Below, piece by piece: positions 8,795 to 16,363 of a stretch of DNA of 43,335 bases; positions within the stretch are counted from its first letter, which is position 1; every line of letters begins with the position of its first letter. The notes beneath the pieces were generated by a model. It was not told where the DNA came from. It saw only the letters and a list, made by a program, of their open reading frames with translations, and made no database searches. Location of the stretch: NCBI GenBank assembly GCA_009692925.1, contig SHYG01000010.1, positions 1 to 43,335 of the forward strand, written 5' to 3'. Source of the DNA: Dehalococcoidia bacterium. GTDB taxonomy: Bacteria; Chloroflexota; Dehalococcoidia; Lucifugimonadales; UBA3495. The position numbers were made by a program, and so were the translations under genes.

Positions 8795-10384
8795 CTAGGC
8801 TTCGGGCTTGCCCCAGCCGCCGCCGCCGGGGGTGCGGATGCTCAGCACGTCGCCGGGGACAACGTCCAGAGTCTCCTTGCCGGCCAGAGCCACCTCTTCC
8901 ACGCCGCCGCGCAGCAGCACGTTTTCTCCCGGCTGGCCGTGGTGGCCGCCGTGGTAGCCCGGCGGCGCGAACTTGCGCCGCTCCGACAGGATGGTCACCC
9001 GCGCCGGGCTGAGGAACTCCACGTCGCGCACCAGACCGTCGCCGCCCTGGTGCTTGCCGCGACCCCCGGAGCCGTGGCGCAAGGCATACCGTTTCAGCCG
9101 CATGGGAAAGGTAAACTCCAGGGCCTCAATGGGCGTGTTCATGGTGTTGGTCATGTGGGTGTGAATGCCGGAGATGCCATCTTTGGTGGGCCGGGCGCCC
9201 ATGCCGCCGGCGATGGTCTCGTAGTAGACAAAGGGCTTATCCCTGGCCAGGTCGTGGCCGCCGATGAGCAGGTTGTTCATGGTGCCCTGGCTGGAGGCCG
9301 GCATCAGCTGCGGCAGGGCCTGGGACATGGCGGCGAACAGCACGTCGGTGATGCGCTGGGAGGTCTCCACATTGCCGCCCGCCACGCCGTGCTGGGGCTC
9401 TGGATTAACCAGGCTGCCCTGTGGAGTGATTAACCGCACCGGGCGAAGGCAGCCCTGGTTGGCCGGGGCGGCGTCGCCCACCACGCAGCGCACCATGTAC
9501 AGACACGCCGACACGGTGACCGCCCGGGGGGCGTTGATGCAGCCAGGCCGCTGGGGCGAGGTGCCGGTGAAGTCCACGGTCATCTGCTCGCCGGACACGG
9601 TGATGGTCACAGCGATGGGCACGGGCTGGTCGGTGAGGCCGTCGTCGTCCATGTAGTCCAGCGCGCGGTAGACGCCCTCCGGAATGCGGCGGATGGCCTG
9701 GCGGGTGACTCGCTCGGCGTAGTCCAGCAGAGCCGCCATATGTTCCAGGGTTAGCTCGGGCCCATAGCGGCCCACCACCTCCTGCAAGCGACGCTGGCCT
9801 ACGCGGATAGATGCCACCTGGGCCGCCAGGTCGCCCTTGCGCTCGTCGGGGGTGCGGGAGTTGCGGCAGATGATTTGCACCACCTCCTGGTTGAGCCGCC
9901 CGCCCCGAGCCAGCTTGATGGGCGGCAGGATCAGCCCCTCCTGATACAGCTCGGTGGACAGGGGCAGCGAGCCGGGGGTCATGCCGCCCACGTCGGCGTG
10001 GTGCCCCCGGTTGGCTACAAACCCCGCTAAGTGTTTCTCGCCCCCTTGGGCGAAGTACACCGGCGCCACCAGGGTGATGTCGGGCAGGTGCGTGCCGCCC
10101 AGGTAAGGGTCGTTGAGGATAACCATGTCGCCGGGTCGCAGGCCATCGGCGCCGAAAGTGTCCAGCGCGGCTTGCACGGAGGCGGGCATGGCCCCCAGGT
10201 GCACCGGCTGGTGGGCGGCCTGGGCCACCATCTGGCCCGCGGGGTCGAAGATGGCGCAGGAGAAGTCCCGCCGCTCCTTGATGTTGGAGGAGTAGGCGGT
10301 GCGCAGCAGGGCCACGCCCATCTCGTCGGCCACCGAGATGAACATATTCTTGAACACTTCCAGGCTAATGGGGTCTACGGGCAT
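8795..10384 (-). CDS. hyuB: Hydantoinase/oxoprolinase B subunit (HyuB-like)
   Basis: HyuB-type subunits work with HyuA in ATP-dependent opening of hydantoin, oxoproline or related rings, or in carboxylation (acetone/acetophenone carboxylases). The 529-residue length is typical. Family segments are DPISLEVFKNMFISVADEMG at the start, GDMVILNDPYLGGTHLPDI, FVANRGHHADVGGMTPGS, QRPGCINAPRAVT, the glycine-rich GSGGRGKHQGGDG and the terminal TPGGGGWGK. The substrate cannot be told from sequence. It is the last gene after hyuA, DUF2283 and PIG-L, but it is separated from them by the GxxExxY insertion, which places a foreign inverted-repeat arm directly at its ribosome-binding site (AAAGGAG). Confidence 0.92.
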   Translation of the reverse strand: MPVDPISLEVFKNMFISVADEMGVALLRTAYSSNIKERRDFSCAIFDPAGQMVAQAAHQPVHLGAMPASVQAALDTFGADGLRPGDMVILNDPYLGGTHLPDITLVAPVYFAQGGEKHLAGFVANRGHHADVGGMTPGSLPLSTELYQEGLILPPIKLARGGRLNQEVVQIICRNSRTPDERKGDLAAQVASIRVGQRRLQEVVGRYGPELTLEHMAALLDYAERVTRQAIRRIPEGVYRALDYMDDDGLTDQPVPIAVTITVSGEQMTVDFTGTSPQRPGCINAPRAVTVSACLYMVRCVVGDAAPANQGCLRPVRLITPQGSLVNPEPQHGVAGGNVETSQRITDVLFAAMSQALPQLMPASSQGTMNNLLIGGHDLARDKPFVYYETIAGGMGARPTKDGISGIHTHMTNTMNTPIEALEFTFPMRLKRYALRHGSGGRGKHQGGDGLVRDVEFLSPARVTILSERRKFAPPGYHGGHHGQPGENVLLRGGVEEVALAGKETLDVVPGDVLSIRTPGGGGWGKPEA

Positions 10385-10392
10385 GGGGCTCC

Positions 10393-10422
10393 TTTCACCG
10401 CAGAGACGCAGAGAACGCCGAG
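10393..10422. repeat. Left arm of 30-bp inverted repeat around GxxExxY
   Basis: Begins TTTCACCGCAGAGACGCAGA and ends CGCCGAG. It matches the reverse complement of 10819-10848 at 29 of 30 positions. The arm starts 8 bp before the hyuB ATG (minus strand), so its outer bases form part of the hyuB ribosome-binding region. Confidence 0.9.
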
Positions 10423-10431
10423 ATTAGAAGG

Positions 10432-10816
10432 TTATTCTTTTAGACCCAAGACCAGTCTCTTGATGCCGTGCTTCAGCACCGGCACGTTGAAATTAACCAG
10501 CAACCCTGCCTTCCATCCGCCCAGCTTCATGTAGGTCAACAATTGGGCTTGTATGGATGGGGAGTAGGCTCTCTACGGCTTTGATTTCCACGACTACCAT
10601 TTCTGCTACAACCAGGTCCAGCCGGTATCCGCAATCCAGTTGTAATCCCTCGTATTGGATTGGAAGTTGTTGCTGTCGTTGGTAAGGAATTTCCCTTAGC
10701 TCTAGCTCGCGGCACAAGCACTCTTCATACGCGGATTCCAGCAGCCCATGCCCAAGAGCTCGATGGACCTCAATAGCCGCACCAATTATGACTCCCGTAA
10801 CCTCGTTAATCTCCAT
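10432..10816 (-). pseudogene. GxxExxY protein, frameshifted
   Basis: Starts MEINEVTGVIIGAAIEVHRA and contains the naming motif as GLLESAYEE, followed by GYRLDLVV and [16 protein letters not shown], the PD-(D/E)XK-like core. After HT the frame is lost. Removing one A from the ACAAG run near 10543 restores [17 protein letters not shown], then [18 protein letters not shown], which is the normal C-terminus, ending at 10432. The unshifted reading would instead run to a stop at 10493 with an unrelated tail. Function of the family is unproven; a nuclease fold has been suggested. It lies wholly inside the inverted-repeat cassette. Confidence 0.85.
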
Positions 10817-10818
10817 CG

Positions 10819-10848
10819 CTCGGCGTCCTCTGCGTCTCTGCGGTGAAA
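10819..10848. repeat. Right arm of 30-bp inverted repeat around GxxExxY
   Basis: Begins CTCGGCGTCCTCTGCGTCTC and ends GCGGTGAAA, the reverse complement of 10393-10422 with one mismatch. It lies between the PIG-L stop (10858) and the GxxExxY start (10816). Confidence 0.9.
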
Positions 10849-10857
10849 TCCGTGCTC

Positions 10858-11724
10858 CTACCACAACCCCGCCAGCAGGTCCGCCTCGCCGCTGGCGCCA
10901 TCCCGGCGGGCCAGGGCAAAGTACTCGGTGCTCATAATCTCCCGCATCAACTCTGGAGAAAACCGGGCGAAGGGGCCGTTGGGGTCAAGCTGCGTGCGGT
11001 GGCAGTTCAGTGAGGCGATTTTAGTGTCCACAAACCCGCGCACGTTCAGGGTGGTGGTCACCTCGTCGTCGGGGCAGCCCAGGGATTCAGCATCCTTGCT
11101 GGCAAAGGGGGGCGTGATGCCCAATGTCAGCATCTCGTGCCACATGCGGCGGAACTGGGTGCGCGGGAAGCACACGTAGTAGAGCAAGGGGACAATCCAG
11201 GGGGTTAACCCGGCAGGGGCCTGCTCCGGATATGCGGCAGCATCGCTGGCCAAGGCCACGGCGCTAGTCACGTGGCGGTAGACCGCCAAATGGTCGGGGT
11301 GGCCGTAGCCGCCGGTGGAGTCGTGGGTCAGGACTACTTGAGGCCGCACCTCCCGCAGGATGCCCGCCAGCCGGCCCACTACTCTGGCTGGCGACGCCTG
11401 GTGGAGGGAGGCCAGGTGCTGGTTATGCCGGCTGCCCACCATGCCCGAGTCTCGGTAGTTGAGAAAGCGCAAGTCCTGCACGCCGGTGACGGCGGCGGCC
11501 TGGCGCAACTCCTCCTGCCGCACCTGGGCCAGGGTTTCAGGCGTGGCCAGCGACGGGTCGCTAATCTGCCCCACGTCGCCGTTGGTGGCGCACACCAGGG
11601 TGAGGCGGGCGCCACGAGCCGCCAGCAGGGCCAGCGTGCCGCCGCAGCCAAAACCCTCGTCGTCGGGGTGGGCAAAGATGCCCACCACGGAGAGGTGGGA
11701 GAGGTCTGGAGTAATGCCAGGCAT
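10858..11724 (-). CDS. PIG-L (LmbE-like) deacetylase
   Basis: Zinc-dependent N-deacetylase family acting on N-acetylglucosamine-type or related amides. Metal-binding AHPDDE lies near residues 18-23 and the second motif GGYGHPDHLAVYRHV near 138. Substrate is open: family members serve mycothiol/bacillithiol synthesis, antibiotic tailoring and sugar catabolism. It is 288 residues and starts 26 bp after the DUF2283 stop. Its position inside a hydantoinase operon suggests it removes an acyl group from a substrate or product of that pathway (inference). Confidence 0.9.
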   Translation of the reverse strand: MPGITPDLSHLSVVGIFAHPDDEGFGCGGTLALLAARGARLTLVCATNGDVGQISDPSLATPETLAQVRQEELRQAAAVTGVQDLRFLNYRDSGMVGSRHNQHLASLHQASPARVVGRLAGILREVRPQVVLTHDSTGGYGHPDHLAVYRHVTSAVALASDAAAYPEQAPAGLTPWIVPLLYYVCFPRTQFRRMWHEMLTLGITPPFASKDAESLGCPDDEVTTTLNVRGFVDTKIASLNCHRTQLDPNGPFARFSPELMREIMSTEYFALARRDGASGEADLLAGLW

Positions 11725-11750
11725 ATCAGGAGTCTCCTGCCGCCTAAGCT

Positions 11751-11969
11751 TTATCGGGTGAAGGACAGATTTGACATCGGTAGCCCTTCCATTTCCAAAT
11801 GGGCCAGGTTGACGACTTTGCTGGCGTGGTCAAGGTCAATGCCCACCAACGCCCCCTTATCATCGAAGTCCAACACCACCCCAGAGGACACTTCCTGAGA
11901 ATCAGCGCTAGCCTTTTCCGAAAGCTCTATGTAAAGGGAATCGGTTTCCGGATAATAGTGGAACTTCAT
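11751..11969 (-). CDS. DUF2283 small protein
   Basis: A 72-residue protein opening MKFHYYPETDSLYIELSEK and containing SSGVVLDFDDKGALVGIDLD and an A..VNL motif, the standard DUF2283 pattern. The family function is unknown to me; members often occur near toxin-antitoxin-like genes. Its ATG overlaps the hyuA stop (ATGA), so it should be translated by coupling to hyuA. This is an unusual place for the family, between two catabolic enzymes. Confidence 0.85.
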   Translation of the reverse strand: MKFHYYPETDSLYIELSEKASADSQEVSSGVVLDFDDKGALVGIDLDHASKVVNLAHLEMEGLPMSNLSFTR

Positions 11970-13972
11970 TCGCTCACCTGCTCCATCACCAAATTCCCGT
12001 AGGGGTCCACCACCGCTCCCCAGCCGGGGGCCACCACCGTGGTGCTGTCCATCTGCAGCACCAGGGCCGGGCCGGCGATGCGGTTCCCGGCGTGCAGCTT
12101 GTCCCGCCCATAAAGGGGTGTGGCTAACGGGCCGGAGGCGAACACCACCTGCGCTTGACCCAACCGCGCCGTCGATGGGTCCGCCGGGCCGACATGCTCT
12201 GGGGCCAGGCTGGGTTTATCCACCGCCAGCTCCAGCTTGAGGCGCAGGTTGACCACCTCCACCGGCTGGGCGCGATCGGCGTAACCGAAACGCTGGAGGT
12301 GGGCCTTGTAGAAGCTGGCGGAGATAGCCCTGCCCAGGTCTGCTCTCCGGGTAGACGCTGGGTAGTCAATGGTCAGCTCAAAGGACTGCCCCTGATAGCG
12401 CACGTCCAGGAAGCGCCGGGGCGTCATGCGCTCCACGGGCAGGCCCTCCTGCCGCAGCTCCGCCTGGGCCTGGCCTTCCATGCCGTGGTACTCCTCCTCC
12501 AGCCGGGAGCGCTGGATATCGTCGCCCCGCAGCATCACGGTGCGGGAGTAGTCCTTGACCACGTCAGCAATGGCCACGCCCAGGGCGGAGAGGATGCCAG
12601 GATGGGTGGGCACCAGCACTCGGGGGATGCCCAAGTCCTGGGCCAGCTCGCAGCAGTGCATGGGCCCGGCGCCGCCAAAGGGCAGCAGGGTAAAGCGGCG
12701 AGGGTCGTAGCCCCGCTCCAGGGAGATAGCCCTCACCGCGCGTTCCATGTTGGAGTTGACTACCCGGATAATGCCCAGCGCCGCCTGCTCGACACTGGCG
12801 CCGATTTGACCGGCGAGGCGGGCCATCAGCTCCATAGACCTGCCCCGGTCCAGCATCAGGCGACCGCCCAGGAAGTGCTCCTGGCGCAAACGGCCCAGCA
12901 CCAGGTTGGCGTCGGTGACAGTCAGCTGGTCGCCCTTGCCGTAGCAGGCTGGGCCGGGGTCGGCTCCGGCGGACTGGGGGCCCACCACCAGCGCGCCGCC
13001 GGCATCCACTCGCGCGATAGACCCGCCGCCAGCGCCCACAGTGTGAATCTCGATCATGGGCACGCTGATGGGGTAGCCGCCCAGGGTTGCTGCGGTGGTC
13101 TCCTTGATTCGGCCGGGGCAGAGGGACACGTCGGTGGAGGTGCCGCCCATGTCCAGGGTTATCAGGTCCGGGTAGCCCGCCTGGACGCCGGTGTAGAAGG
13201 CTCCCACCACACCGCCGGCGGGGCCGCTGAGGATGGTGCGCACCGGTTGCTCCGCCGCGAGCCGGGCGGTGATGCTGCCCCCGGAAGATTGCATGATGCG
13301 CAGCCCGTGGCCCAGGGACTGCTCCAGCCGGCCCAGGTAGCGGGCCATCAGCGGGCCTACGTAGGAGTTGACCACCACCGTGCTGGTGCGCTCGTACTCC
13401 CGAAACTCCGGGAGCACCCGGCTGGAGATGGAGATGAATGGGCGCCTGGGCAGCTTCTCCAGCGCCGACCGCACCATCTCCTCATGGAGGGGGTTGAGGA
13501 AGGAGAACAGGAAGGAGACCGCTACCCCGTCGACGTTGGCCTGTTGCACCAGAGATGCCAGCGCTTCCACTGCTTGGGGAGTCAAGTCCTCCAGGATGGC
13601 GCCGGTGTAGTCCACGCGCTCCGGCAGGCCGAAGCGCAGCTCCCTGGGGGCCAGCGGCGGCGGACGCTCCAGGTTCAGGTTGTACAGCTCCGCCCGGTTC
13701 TGGCGGCCAATCTCCAGCACGTCCTCAAAGCCCTTCGTCGTGACCAGGGCAGTGCGACCGCCTTTGCCCTCCAGCAGGGCGTTCGTGGCCACCGTGGAGC
13801 CGTGGACGAACTCGGCGCCGGTCACCGCAGCTTCGACGACTCCCTGCTGCACACCCCGAGAGGGGTCGTCAGGCGTGGAGGGCAGCTTGTGAACGCGCAG
13901 CCGGCCGTCCTCCAGGATGGCGATGTCCGTGAAGGTGCCGCCGACGTCGATGCCTACTACTGTCCTGGACAT
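11966..13972 (-). CDS. hyuA: Hydantoinase/oxoprolinase A subunit (HyuA-like)
   Basis: ATP-binding subunit of the HyuA/HyuB family, actin-like (ASKHA) fold. It starts MSRTVVGIDVGGTFTD with the phosphate-binding loop, then VHGSTVATNALLEGKGGRTA, TILSGPAGGVVGA, LDMGGTSTDVS, AGGGSIARVD, GADPGPACYG and FGGAGPMH, all classic family motifs. ATG 13972 is chosen over the upstream in-frame start because family members begin right before the VGIDVGG strand and a GGGAGG site lies upstream. Expected to act with HyuB on a hydantoin- or oxoproline-like amide; the substrate is not readable from sequence. First gene of the four-gene minus-strand unit. Confidence 0.93.
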   Translation of the reverse strand: MSRTVVGIDVGGTFTDIAILEDGRLRVHKLPSTPDDPSRGVQQGVVEAAVTGAEFVHGSTVATNALLEGKGGRTALVTTKGFEDVLEIGRQNRAELYNLNLERPPPLAPRELRFGLPERVDYTGAILEDLTPQAVEALASLVQQANVDGVAVSFLFSFLNPLHEEMVRSALEKLPRRPFISISSRVLPEFREYERTSTVVVNSYVGPLMARYLGRLEQSLGHGLRIMQSSGGSITARLAAEQPVRTILSGPAGGVVGAFYTGVQAGYPDLITLDMGGTSTDVSLCPGRIKETTAATLGGYPISVPMIEIHTVGAGGGSIARVDAGGALVVGPQSAGADPGPACYGKGDQLTVTDANLVLGRLRQEHFLGGRLMLDRGRSMELMARLAGQIGASVEQAALGIIRVVNSNMERAVRAISLERGYDPRRFTLLPFGGAGPMHCCELAQDLGIPRVLVPTHPGILSALGVAIADVVKDYSRTVMLRGDDIQRSRLEEEYHGMEGQAQAELRQEGLPVERMTPRRFLDVRYQGQSFELTIDYPASTRRADLGRAISASFYKAHLQRFGYADRAQPVEVVNLRLKLELAVDKPSLAPEHVGPADPSTARLGQAQVVFASGPLATPLYGRDKLHAGNRIAGPALVLQMDSTTVVAPGWGAVVDPYGNLVMEQVSE

Positions 13973-14022
13973 TGTCCAGCCCAGCCTCCCGGAAGCTCCA
14001 TGAGAATCCCAAAAGCCTTGCA

Positions 14023-14031
14023 ATTATAGCA
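14023..14031 (-). promoter_or_regulatory. Extended -10 promoter of the hyuA operon
   Basis: Reading the minus strand, TGCTATAAT is a full TATAAT hexamer with the upstream TG of an extended -10. Transcription would start about 44 nt before the hyuA ATG. No good -35 is visible, which is common for extended -10 promoters. Confidence 0.55.
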
Positions 14032-14064
14032 AACCAGTTCAGGGCATCTGCTGTCATTATGGTG

Positions 14065-14093
14065 TTGTCAGCGCGGGTGGCTGGTGCCATAAT
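14065..14093 (+). promoter_or_regulatory. Sigma-70 promoter of dnaN
   Basis: TTGTCA (14065-14070) and CATAAT (14088-14093) are 17 bp apart, each one mismatch from consensus. The predicted start near 14100 leaves a leader of about 75 nt before the dnaN ATG. It lies back to back with the hyuA promoter in a 202-bp divergent spacer. Confidence 0.6.
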
Positions 14094-14174
14094 AGCCTGC
14101 ACTGTCCGACGCCCACCGTGTCGGGCGCAGCGCCCCGACGAGCCGGGGCGCACCTTGAATCAGGCGGTCCCAAG

Positions 14175-15326
14175 ATGAAACTGTCATGCCTTCAGAAGAA
14201 CCTTAGCCGGGGACTGGCCATCGTGGGCCGCGCCGTGGCCACTCGCACCACCTTGCCGGTGACCCAGAACGTGCTGCTCAGCGCCCACCAGGGCATGCTT
14301 AAGCTCTCCGCCACCAATCTGGAGATCGCCATCACCACCTGGGTGGGAGGAACGATTGAGGAGGAGGGCGACATTACCGTGCCTGCCCGGCTGCTCACCG
14401 AGTTTGTTAACTCCCTGCCCGATGAGCACATTTTCCTGGAGCTGGCGCCGGGCGGCGGCGAGTTGGTGCTTCGCTGTGCGCGGGCCCAGGCCCGCATTCA
14501 CGGCACCGACGCCAACGAGTTCCCCCCCATACCCAATGTGGCCGAGGGCATCCACGCCAAGATCGCTCCCGCGGTGCTGCGCGCCGCCATCGGCCGTGTA
14601 ACCTTTGCCGCCGCCACGGAAGAGTCTCGTCCAGTGCTCACCGGAGTGGAGGTGAAGCTAACGGGCAGCCGGTTCACCCTGGCGGCGGCGGACGGCTTCC
14701 GGCTGGCGGTGCAACAGGGGCCGCTGCTCCAGCCGGTGACCACGGAGACCCGAGTGATAGTGCCAGCCAAGACCCTGAACGAGCTGAGTCGGATGCTGGG
14801 GGACGAGTCGGAGCCGGTGCAGATTACGATGACGCCTGCCCGCGGCCAGGTGATGTTCATGCTGGACTTCAAGCGGGACCGCATCGAGCTGGTGTCCCAG
14901 CTGCTGCAGGGAGCCTTCCCCAACTACGAGCAGCTAATCCCCCAGAAGTACCAGACCCGCACCCTGTTTGACCTGCCCACCCTGCTGCAGGCTACGCGCA
15001 CCGCAGCCATCTTCGCCCGCGACGGCAGCAACATCATCCGGATGCAGATGGTGCCCGGCGTCGAAGGGGAGGCCAAGCCCAAGGCGATAATCTCCGCCCG
15101 ATCGGAAGAGGTTGGGGAGCACCGTGACGAGGTGGATGCCAAGGCGATTGAAGGCGCAGAATCCAAGATCGCCTTCAACGCCCGCTATCTGATGGACGTG
15201 CTGGGAGTGCTGGAGGCCGGAGAATTGGCGCTGGAGACTACCACGGCGTCAAGCCCAGGCGTGTTCCGCCCCAGCGGCTCCGACGACTACATCCACGTGG
15301 TCATGCCCATGTTCGTACAATGGTGA
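14175..15326 (+). CDS. dnaN: DNA polymerase III beta subunit (sliding clamp)
   Basis: Ring-shaped processivity clamp for DNA polymerase III. From MKLSCLQKNLSRGLAIVGRA the three clamp domains follow: residues 1-120 with LPVTQNVLLSA, a middle domain with RPVLTGVEVKL and AADGFRLAV, and a C-terminal domain ending YIHVVMPMFVQW, close to the usual MP(M/V) ending. The 383-residue length is slightly above average. The ATG at 14175 is chosen over upstream in-frame starts because clamps begin with this segment. It stands alone, without dnaA or recF next to it, so it does not mark the replication origin. Confidence 0.95.
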   Translation: MKLSCLQKNLSRGLAIVGRAVATRTTLPVTQNVLLSAHQGMLKLSATNLEIAITTWVGGTIEEEGDITVPARLLTEFVNSLPDEHIFLELAPGGGELVLRCARAQARIHGTDANEFPPIPNVAEGIHAKIAPAVLRAAIGRVTFAAATEESRPVLTGVEVKLTGSRFTLAAADGFRLAVQQGPLLQPVTTETRVIVPAKTLNELSRMLGDESEPVQITMTPARGQVMFMLDFKRDRIELVSQLLQGAFPNYEQLIPQKYQTRTLFDLPTLLQATRTAAIFARDGSNIIRMQMVPGVEGEAKPKAIISARSEEVGEHRDEVDAKAIEGAESKIAFNARYLMDVLGVLEAGELALETTTASSPGVFRPSGSDDYIHVVMPMFVQW

Positions 15327-15359
15327 ACATATTTGCCCCTGACTTATTGATCCATCGCT

Positions 15360-15386
15360 CGTCCTCCCTGTCCCAAGGGGAGGACG
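15360..15386. terminator. Hairpin between convergent dnaN and prmC
   Basis: Perfect 9-bp arms CGTCCTCCC / GGGAGGACG with a 9-base loop, placed between two converging stops (15326 and 15402). There is no long T run, so it could act as a weak two-way terminator. Confidence 0.5.
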
Positions 15387-15401
15387 GCGCCACGCAACCG
15401 A

Positions 15402-16265
15402 CTACCCCAAGCCTCGGTTGATGACAAACATGCGGTCCTGGCGGGCCAGGTCCTGCTCCACGCTGGTTTGAGCCTCCGGGAAAAGCTGGCGGGCCAATGC
15501 TTGCACCGCGGGTACCTGCTCCGGGTCCAGCTCCAGCAGTATCCCGCCGATCTCCTTGAGTTTGCCGCCCGCCGCCTGGGCCAGCAGCCGCCGGATTGGG
15601 TCCAAACCGTCGGCGCCGCCGTCCAGGGCCAGGCGCGGCTCCCACTGGATTTCCGGCTGAAGGGTGGCAATGCGCGCCGTGGGCAGGTAGGGCAGGTTGG
15701 CCACAATCAAGTCCACCGGCTCGGGAAGTGGCTCCAGCAGGTCGCCTTGGAGCAGCGTCACCCGGTCGGCCACGTTATGCCCGCGGATGTTGTAGCTCGC
15801 CACGTCCAGGGCTGCGTCGGAGCGGTCAATGGCGAAGATGCGGGCCCTGGGCAGATGCAGCGCCAGGTTGATGGCGATGGCCCCCGTGCCGGTGCCCACG
15901 TCGGCAATGACCAGCGACGGAGTGTCCATTCCCATCAGGGCCATGAACAGGGCGTGCTCCACCAGGGATTCGGTCTCCGGGCGGGGAATCAGCACGTTGG
16001 GGTTCACCAGCAGGTTAATGCCGTAGAACTCCCGGCGGCCCAGGATGTAGGCCAGGGGTTCCCGCTTCAGCCGGCGCTCCATCAGTTGGGCCAGGTCGCG
16101 CTCCTGCTGGGGGCTGACCTCCGCCTCCTGGCGGGCGAAGAGGTCTTGGCGGGGAATCCGCACTACGTTCATCACCGCCACTTCTGCTTCCAGGCGGGCG
16201 TCGGGAATGCCGGCGGCTTCCAGAGCGCGGTGGGTCTGCTGGACTATTTGGCGGAGGTTAGACAT
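15402..16265 (-). CDS. prmC: Release factor glutamine methyltransferase PrmC
   Basis: Methylates the Gln of the GGQ motif in release factors, using S-adenosylmethionine. The N-terminal helical domain is followed by LIPRPETESLVE, the SAM-binding ADVGTGTGAIA (about 121-131) and the substrate-binding motif, which reads NLPY (190-193) rather than the canonical NPPY; the asparagine and tyrosine that contact the glutamine remain. It follows prfA, its substrate gene, in the usual order, separated by a heptad hairpin repeat of about 95 bp. 287 residues, typical. Confidence 0.92.
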   Translation of the reverse strand: MSNLRQIVQQTHRALEAAGIPDARLEAEVAVMNVVRIPRQDLFARQEAEVSPQQERDLAQLMERRLKREPLAYILGRREFYGINLLVNPNVLIPRPETESLVEHALFMALMGMDTPSLVIADVGTGTGAIAINLALHLPRARIFAIDRSDAALDVASYNIRGHNVADRVTLLQGDLLEPLPEPVDLIVANLPYLPTARIATLQPEIQWEPRLALDGGADGLDPIRRLLAQAAGGKLKEIGGILLELDPEQVPAVQALARQLFPEAQTSVEQDLARQDRMFVINRGLG

Positions 16266-16267
16266 GA

Positions 16268-16360
16268 CCTGTCAGCTTTCAGCCGTCAGCCAGTCAGCCG
16301 TCAGCTCCCACCCCACCTAAGTGGGAAGGCGCTGATTGCTGACTGCTAATAGCTGTCAGC
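16268..16360. repeat. Heptad hairpin repeat, copy A
   Basis: Left arm is a run of TCAGC units spaced 7-8 bp apart (TCAGCTT, TCAGCCG, TCAGCCAG), the centre is CCCAC/GTGGG, and the right arm has GCTGA units, the reverse complement. It fills the gap between prfA and prmC and begins 3 bp after the prfA stop. Confidence 0.85.
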
Positions 16361-16363
16361 TTG

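Larger units (their letters stand above)
10393..10848. mobile_element. Inverted-repeat-bounded GxxExxY cassette
   Basis: A 456-bp unit made only of two 30-bp inverted arms and one GxxExxY gene. It sits between PIG-L and hyuB, in an otherwise closely packed operon. GCTCC occurs just outside both arms (10388-10392 and 10854-10858), a possible but weak sign of a target duplication because the right copy is 5 bp away from the arm. No transposase is present, so movement would have to be driven from elsewhere. From general memory, similar CACCGCAGAGACGCAGAG repeats occur near GxxExxY genes in other genomes. Confidence 0.55.

Noticed and set aside
10493-10864. GxxExxY gene as an intact 123-codon frame
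   Set aside because: Its last 17 residues come from the wrong frame and its first 15 from the inverted-repeat arm; the normal C-terminus lies one frame over.
12155-14029. A 624-codon plus-strand reading frame opposite hyuA
   Set aside because: It is His/Gln/Ala-rich, has no recognisable motif and lies fully antisense to a clear HyuA protein. It is a by-product of high GC content.
14023-15326. Replication origin near dnaN
   Set aside because: There is no dnaA, recF or gyrB neighbour and I could not see a cluster of DnaA boxes in the 202-bp spacer.
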